From the NCBI GenBank assembly GCA_965249205.1, contig CBDFLL010000005.1, positions 1,488,001 to 1,552,000 on the forward strand: DNA of 64,000 nt, read 5' to 3'. The position numbers were made by a program, and so were the translations under genes. Below the pieces are notes generated by a model. It did no database searches. It saw only the letters and a list, made by a program, of their open reading frames with translations, and was not told where the DNA came from. Shown here piece after piece: positions 61,626 through 64,000 of this stretch; within the stretch, counting starts at the first letter, position 1; every line of letters begins with the position of its first letter. The DNA comes from JAQBVV01 sp965249205. Lineage in GTDB: Bacteria; Acidobacteriota; Vicinamibacteria; Vicinamibacterales; UBA2999.

Positions 61626-62920
61626 CAGGCTGCTGAAAAACTCCGTGAAATGGGATCGACAGATCGATCCCGGCGTACTACCATGCTCCCAACACCGCTG
61701 AAGGGAGCCCCATCATGCGCGGACACGATGAGCAAAGCACTCACATGTTCAGCTACCTGTCGCCGGAACAGCGCGTGCCAGCCGACCATCCGCTCCGCGC
61801 GGTTCGCGCGCTGACGGACGAAGCGCTGAGAACGATGTCGCGCAGGTTCGCCGGCCTGTACGCCAACACAGGGCGTCCGTCGATCCCGCCGGAACAGCTG
61901 CTGCGCGCGTTGTTGCTGCAGGTGCTCTACACGGTGCGGAGCGAGCGGCTGCTGATGGAAGAGCTCAATTACAACCTGCTGTTCCGCTGGTTCGTGGGCT
62001 TGAATTTGGACGACCCGGTTTGGCATCCCACCACGTTTACCAAGAATCGCGACCGGCTGCTGGCGGGCGATCTCGCGGCCGCCTTCTTTGATGCGGTGCA
62101 GGCCCACGCGCGGGCGGCCGGGCTGCTCTCGGACGAACACTTCACTGTGGATGGGACCCAATTGGAAGCGTGGGCCAGCCTGAAGAGCTTTCGGTGCCGG
62201 GACGCGGCGGAGAGCGACCCGCCCGATGACCCCGGGAATCCCACGGTCAACTTCCACGGGGAGCGGCGGCGCAACGACACGCACCAGTCGACGACCGATC
62301 CGGAGGCGATGCTGCCTCGGAAGGGCCAGGGGAAGGAAGCCAAGCTGGCGTATCTGGGCCACGTGCTGCTGGACAATCGACAGGGACTTGTCGCCAACGT
62401 CTGCGCGACTCACGCGACGGGGACCGCCGAACGCGAGGCAGCGGCGCTGTTGCTGGAGGCCAGCGCGCCGCCGGGCAGCACGGTCGGGGCGGACAAGGGC
62501 TACGATGTGGCAAGCTTTGTGGCCGCTGTCCGTATCCGGGCCGTCACGCCCCACGTTGCTCAGAAGGTCCGCTGGAGTGCGATCGATGGCCGGACCACGC
62601 GGCATGCGGGCTATCACGTCAGTCAGCGGAAACGGAAACTCGTAGAACAGGTCTTTGGCTGGATGAAGACCGTCGGCGGCTTGCGCAAACTCCGGCATCG
62701 CGGTGTCGCCCTCGTGGATTGGCAGCTTACCTTCGCCGCCACGGTCTATAACTTGGTCCGGCTGCGGAATCTGGAGGCGAGGTGTCCCTGATCACCGGCC
62801 GCGCGTGTCGCCGGCCCCTTGATCGGGGCCAGCGCACAGCCGTGCGCACCGTTGTCGGTCGGTGGTGACTCGCATGATCCTTAGAAAACGGCCCGATCAC
62901 CCGGGTTCTTCAGCAGCCTG
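61626..62920 (+). mobile_element. IS5-group insertion sequence, copy B
   Basis: A 1295-bp element with the same ends as copy A. Flanks are CTAG (61622-61625) and CTAA (62921-62924), both YTAR but not identical, so either one base mutated or an exchange between copies replaced one flank. Differences from copy A include FTKN for FAKN, DLAA for DIAA, PRK for HRK, CATHA for CTTHA and one missing G near 62830. Confidence 0.92.
61715..62791 (+). CDS. IS5-group transposase (copy B)
   Basis: A 358-residue DDE transposase, about four residues different from copy A and with all catalytic motifs (FTVDGTQLEAW, GADKGYDVASF, KLVEQVFGWMK) intact. Same orientation as copy A, 20.5 kb away. Confidence 0.92.
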   Translation: MRGHDEQSTHMFSYLSPEQRVPADHPLRAVRALTDEALRTMSRRFAGLYANTGRPSIPPEQLLRALLLQVLYTVRSERLLMEELNYNLLFRWFVGLNLDDPVWHPTTFTKNRDRLLAGDLAAAFFDAVQAHARAAGLLSDEHFTVDGTQLEAWASLKSFRCRDAAESDPPDDPGNPTVNFHGERRRNDTHQSTTDPEAMLPRKGQGKEAKLAYLGHVLLDNRQGLVANVCATHATGTAEREAAALLLEASAPPGSTVGADKGYDVASFVAAVRIRAVTPHVAQKVRWSAIDGRTTRHAGYHVSQRKRKLVEQVFGWMKTVGGLRKLRHRGVALVDWQLTFAATVYNLVRLRNLEARCP

Positions 62921-63046
62921 CTAAGTCTCTTCCTGTCTCTTTATCCTGTCCCTCTTCCATAACTAGAGATTGACTTTTGACTTACGAGGAGTATTCTTCG
63001 CTCCGGTGGCAGCCGGCTCAGGCTTGAGTGCATTGAGCCGCGACAG

Positions 63047-63268
63047 CTCGCCGTTCCCGTCGTCTTCGCACTACTCGCCGTTCCCGTCGTCTTCGCACTA
63101 CTCGCCGTTCCCGTCGTCTTCGCACTACTCGCCGTTCCCGTCGTCTTCGCACTACTCGCCGTTCCCGTCGTCTTCGCACTACTCGCCGTTCCCGTCGTCT
63201 TCGCACTACTCGCCGTTCCCGTCGTCTTCGCACTACTCGCCGTTCCCGTCGTCTTCGCACTACTCGCC
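63047..63268. repeat. 27-bp tandem repeat, about eight copies
   Basis: A perfect 27-bp unit (beginning CTCGCCGTTCCCGTCG and ending TTCGCACTA) repeated about 8.2 times. Because 27 is a multiple of three, all frames stay open; one plus frame would read AVPVVFALL per unit and one minus frame SSAKTTGTA, but no frame has a convincing start. It lies about 100 bases upstream of the TonB receptor start, in a gap (62921-63365) with no other feature. Confidence 0.9.
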
Positions 63269-63365
63269 GGGGAAGATCGCGTTGCACAGTCGATCGCGTT
63301 CACAGTCGTCGGATGTGGAGTCGCTGGCAGGTACCTGTTCAGCGTTCTCCCTAGGAGAGATATCG

Positions 63366-64000
63366 ATGAATCTTCGTATGAAGTGGCTAGTGATCTTCGT
63401 GAGCCTCGTCATGCTCCCCGTGGGAGCCTCCGCTCAGGAAGCGGCTATCAGTGGTGTTGTGACGGACACCACGGGCGGCGTGCTGCCAGGTGTGACGGTC
63501 GTCGCCGTGCATATTGACACAGGGAACGTCTTCGAGACGATCACTGATGGCACCGGCTCGTTCCGGGTGCCAGCGCGCATCGGCGCCTTCGAGGTCACTG
63601 TGGCGCTTCCCGGTTTCACGACGGTGACGCAGACCGGTCTCCAGTTGCAGGTTGGCCAGCAGGCGGCGATGACCTTTGAGATGGCGCCGGCGACGCTTGA
63701 GGAGACTATCACGGTCACCGGTGAAGCCCCGCTGCTCGAGACGACGAGTTCGAACGTCGGCTCCAACATCGACGCACTCCAGATGTCTGAGCTGCCGGTG
63801 AACGGCCGGAACTGGATGGACCTGGCGATGCTGGCCGCGGGGAGCCGCCAGAACGAATCGAGCGGCGCGCCGCTGATGCGCCAGGGCTATTCGCAGATCA
63901 ACATCGACGGCCAACAGGTCACGACCAACTTCATCGGCCTCGGCAACGATCAGCCGCGCTTCAGTCGCGACGCGATCGCGGAGTTCGAGTTGGTCACCAA
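63366..64000 (+). CDS. TonB-dependent receptor with carboxypeptidase regulatory-like domain, N-terminal part
   Basis: The 211 codons visible start with a signal peptide (WLVIFVSLVMLPVGASAQ). A CarboxypepD_reg-like domain follows (about residues 25-105: ISGVVTDTTGGVLPGVTVVA, TDGTGSFRVPARIGAFEVTV), then TLEETITVTGEAPLLETTSS and the start of the plug (LPVNGRNWMDLAMLAAGSRQ, INIDGQQVTTNFIGLGNDQ). These large outer membrane proteins are characteristic of Acidobacteria. GGAGAG precedes the ATG at 63366. It continues beyond the window. Confidence 0.88.
   Translation, partial: MNLRMKWLVIFVSLVMLPVGASAQEAAISGVVTDTTGGVLPGVTVVAVHIDTGNVFETITDGTGSFRVPARIGAFEVTVALPGFTTVTQTGLQLQVGQQAAMTFEMAPATLEETITVTGEAPLLETTSSNVGSNIDALQMSELPVNGRNWMDLAMLAAGSRQNESSGAPLMRQGYSQINIDGQQVTTNFIGLGNDQPRFSRDAIAEFELVT

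Noticed and set aside
63047..63268. CRISPR array
   Set aside because: Units are contiguous with no spacers, and no cas genes are present.
63018..63303. Minus-strand frames with repeated SSAKTTGTA or RRVVRRRRE units as genes
   Set aside because: They exist only because the 27-bp tandem repeat keeps all frames open; there is no ribosome binding site and flanking residues are not protein-like.

Overview
The window is a GC-rich bacterial chromosome segment. The gene content suggests Acidobacteriota, probably a Vicinamibacteria-like (subdivision 6) lineage. The pointers are several secreted diheme cytochromes of the photosynthetic-reaction-centre cytochrome type in an otherwise non-photosynthetic setting, repeated DUF6152-type HHSFAAEFD proteins, many exported beta-propellers, and a carboxypeptidase-regulatory-domain/TonB receptor start at the right edge. 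This assignment is inference from family content; no rRNA or tRNA gene was seen.

Layout. 1-0.75 kb: end of an hsp20-lon quality-control operon. 1.3-9.5 kb: minus-strand genes for an FG-GAP propeller, a quinone oxidoreductase, a tripartite tricarboxylate transporter (TctA/B/C), a Gfo/Idh/MocA dehydrogenase, a GlcG/HbpS protein and a DoxX protein. 9.8-21.1 kb: exported redox and propeller genes, including a cytochrome c-propeller fusion, a tandem esterase, a YncE propeller, a CcdA-like membrane protein, SCO1, DUF6152 and a diheme cytochrome.

21.2-31.1 kb is the accessory heart of the window: a chromosomal integron. It has an IntI-type tyrosine recombinase with the IntI-specific patch, followed by cassettes bounded by attC sites with RYYYAAC/GTTRRRY cores. 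The cassettes carry a truncated peptidase E, a zinc-ribbon methyltransferase, a ParE-type toxin-antitoxin pair, two VOC proteins and a membrane protein. Unusually, intI points the same way as the cassettes. The space between intI and the first surviving cassette is filled by a nest of insertion sequences: an IS5 remnant, a truncated IS30, and an IS3 interrupted by an intact IS30.

31.2-39.7 kb: a Tat-exported amidohydrolase, an NHL lipoprotein, a decayed branched-chain amino acid ABC remnant, and a probable operon of M24 peptidase, 2-hydroxyacid dehydrogenase and zinc alcohol dehydrogenase with three tandem palindromes, then an LVIVD lipoprotein. 39.8-62.9 kb: two nearly identical, directly repeated IS5-group elements bracket about 20 kb. 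That segment holds two more diheme cytochromes, five members of a secreted PDLxGxW family, three DUF6152 proteins, a Tat-exported thiamine-diphosphate enzyme beside a diheme cytochrome, threonine synthase, and what looks like a malonate-use module (DASS carrier, CaiB-type CoA transferase, malonyl-CoA decarboxylase, MadL and a broken MadM). The right end holds a 27-bp tandem repeat and the start of a TonB receptor.

Small dispersed elements recur: two MITE-like hairpins flanked by CTAG, and a structured element of about 130 bp placed just upstream of two Tat-signal enzyme genes. Together they point to a genome with active or recent small-element traffic.
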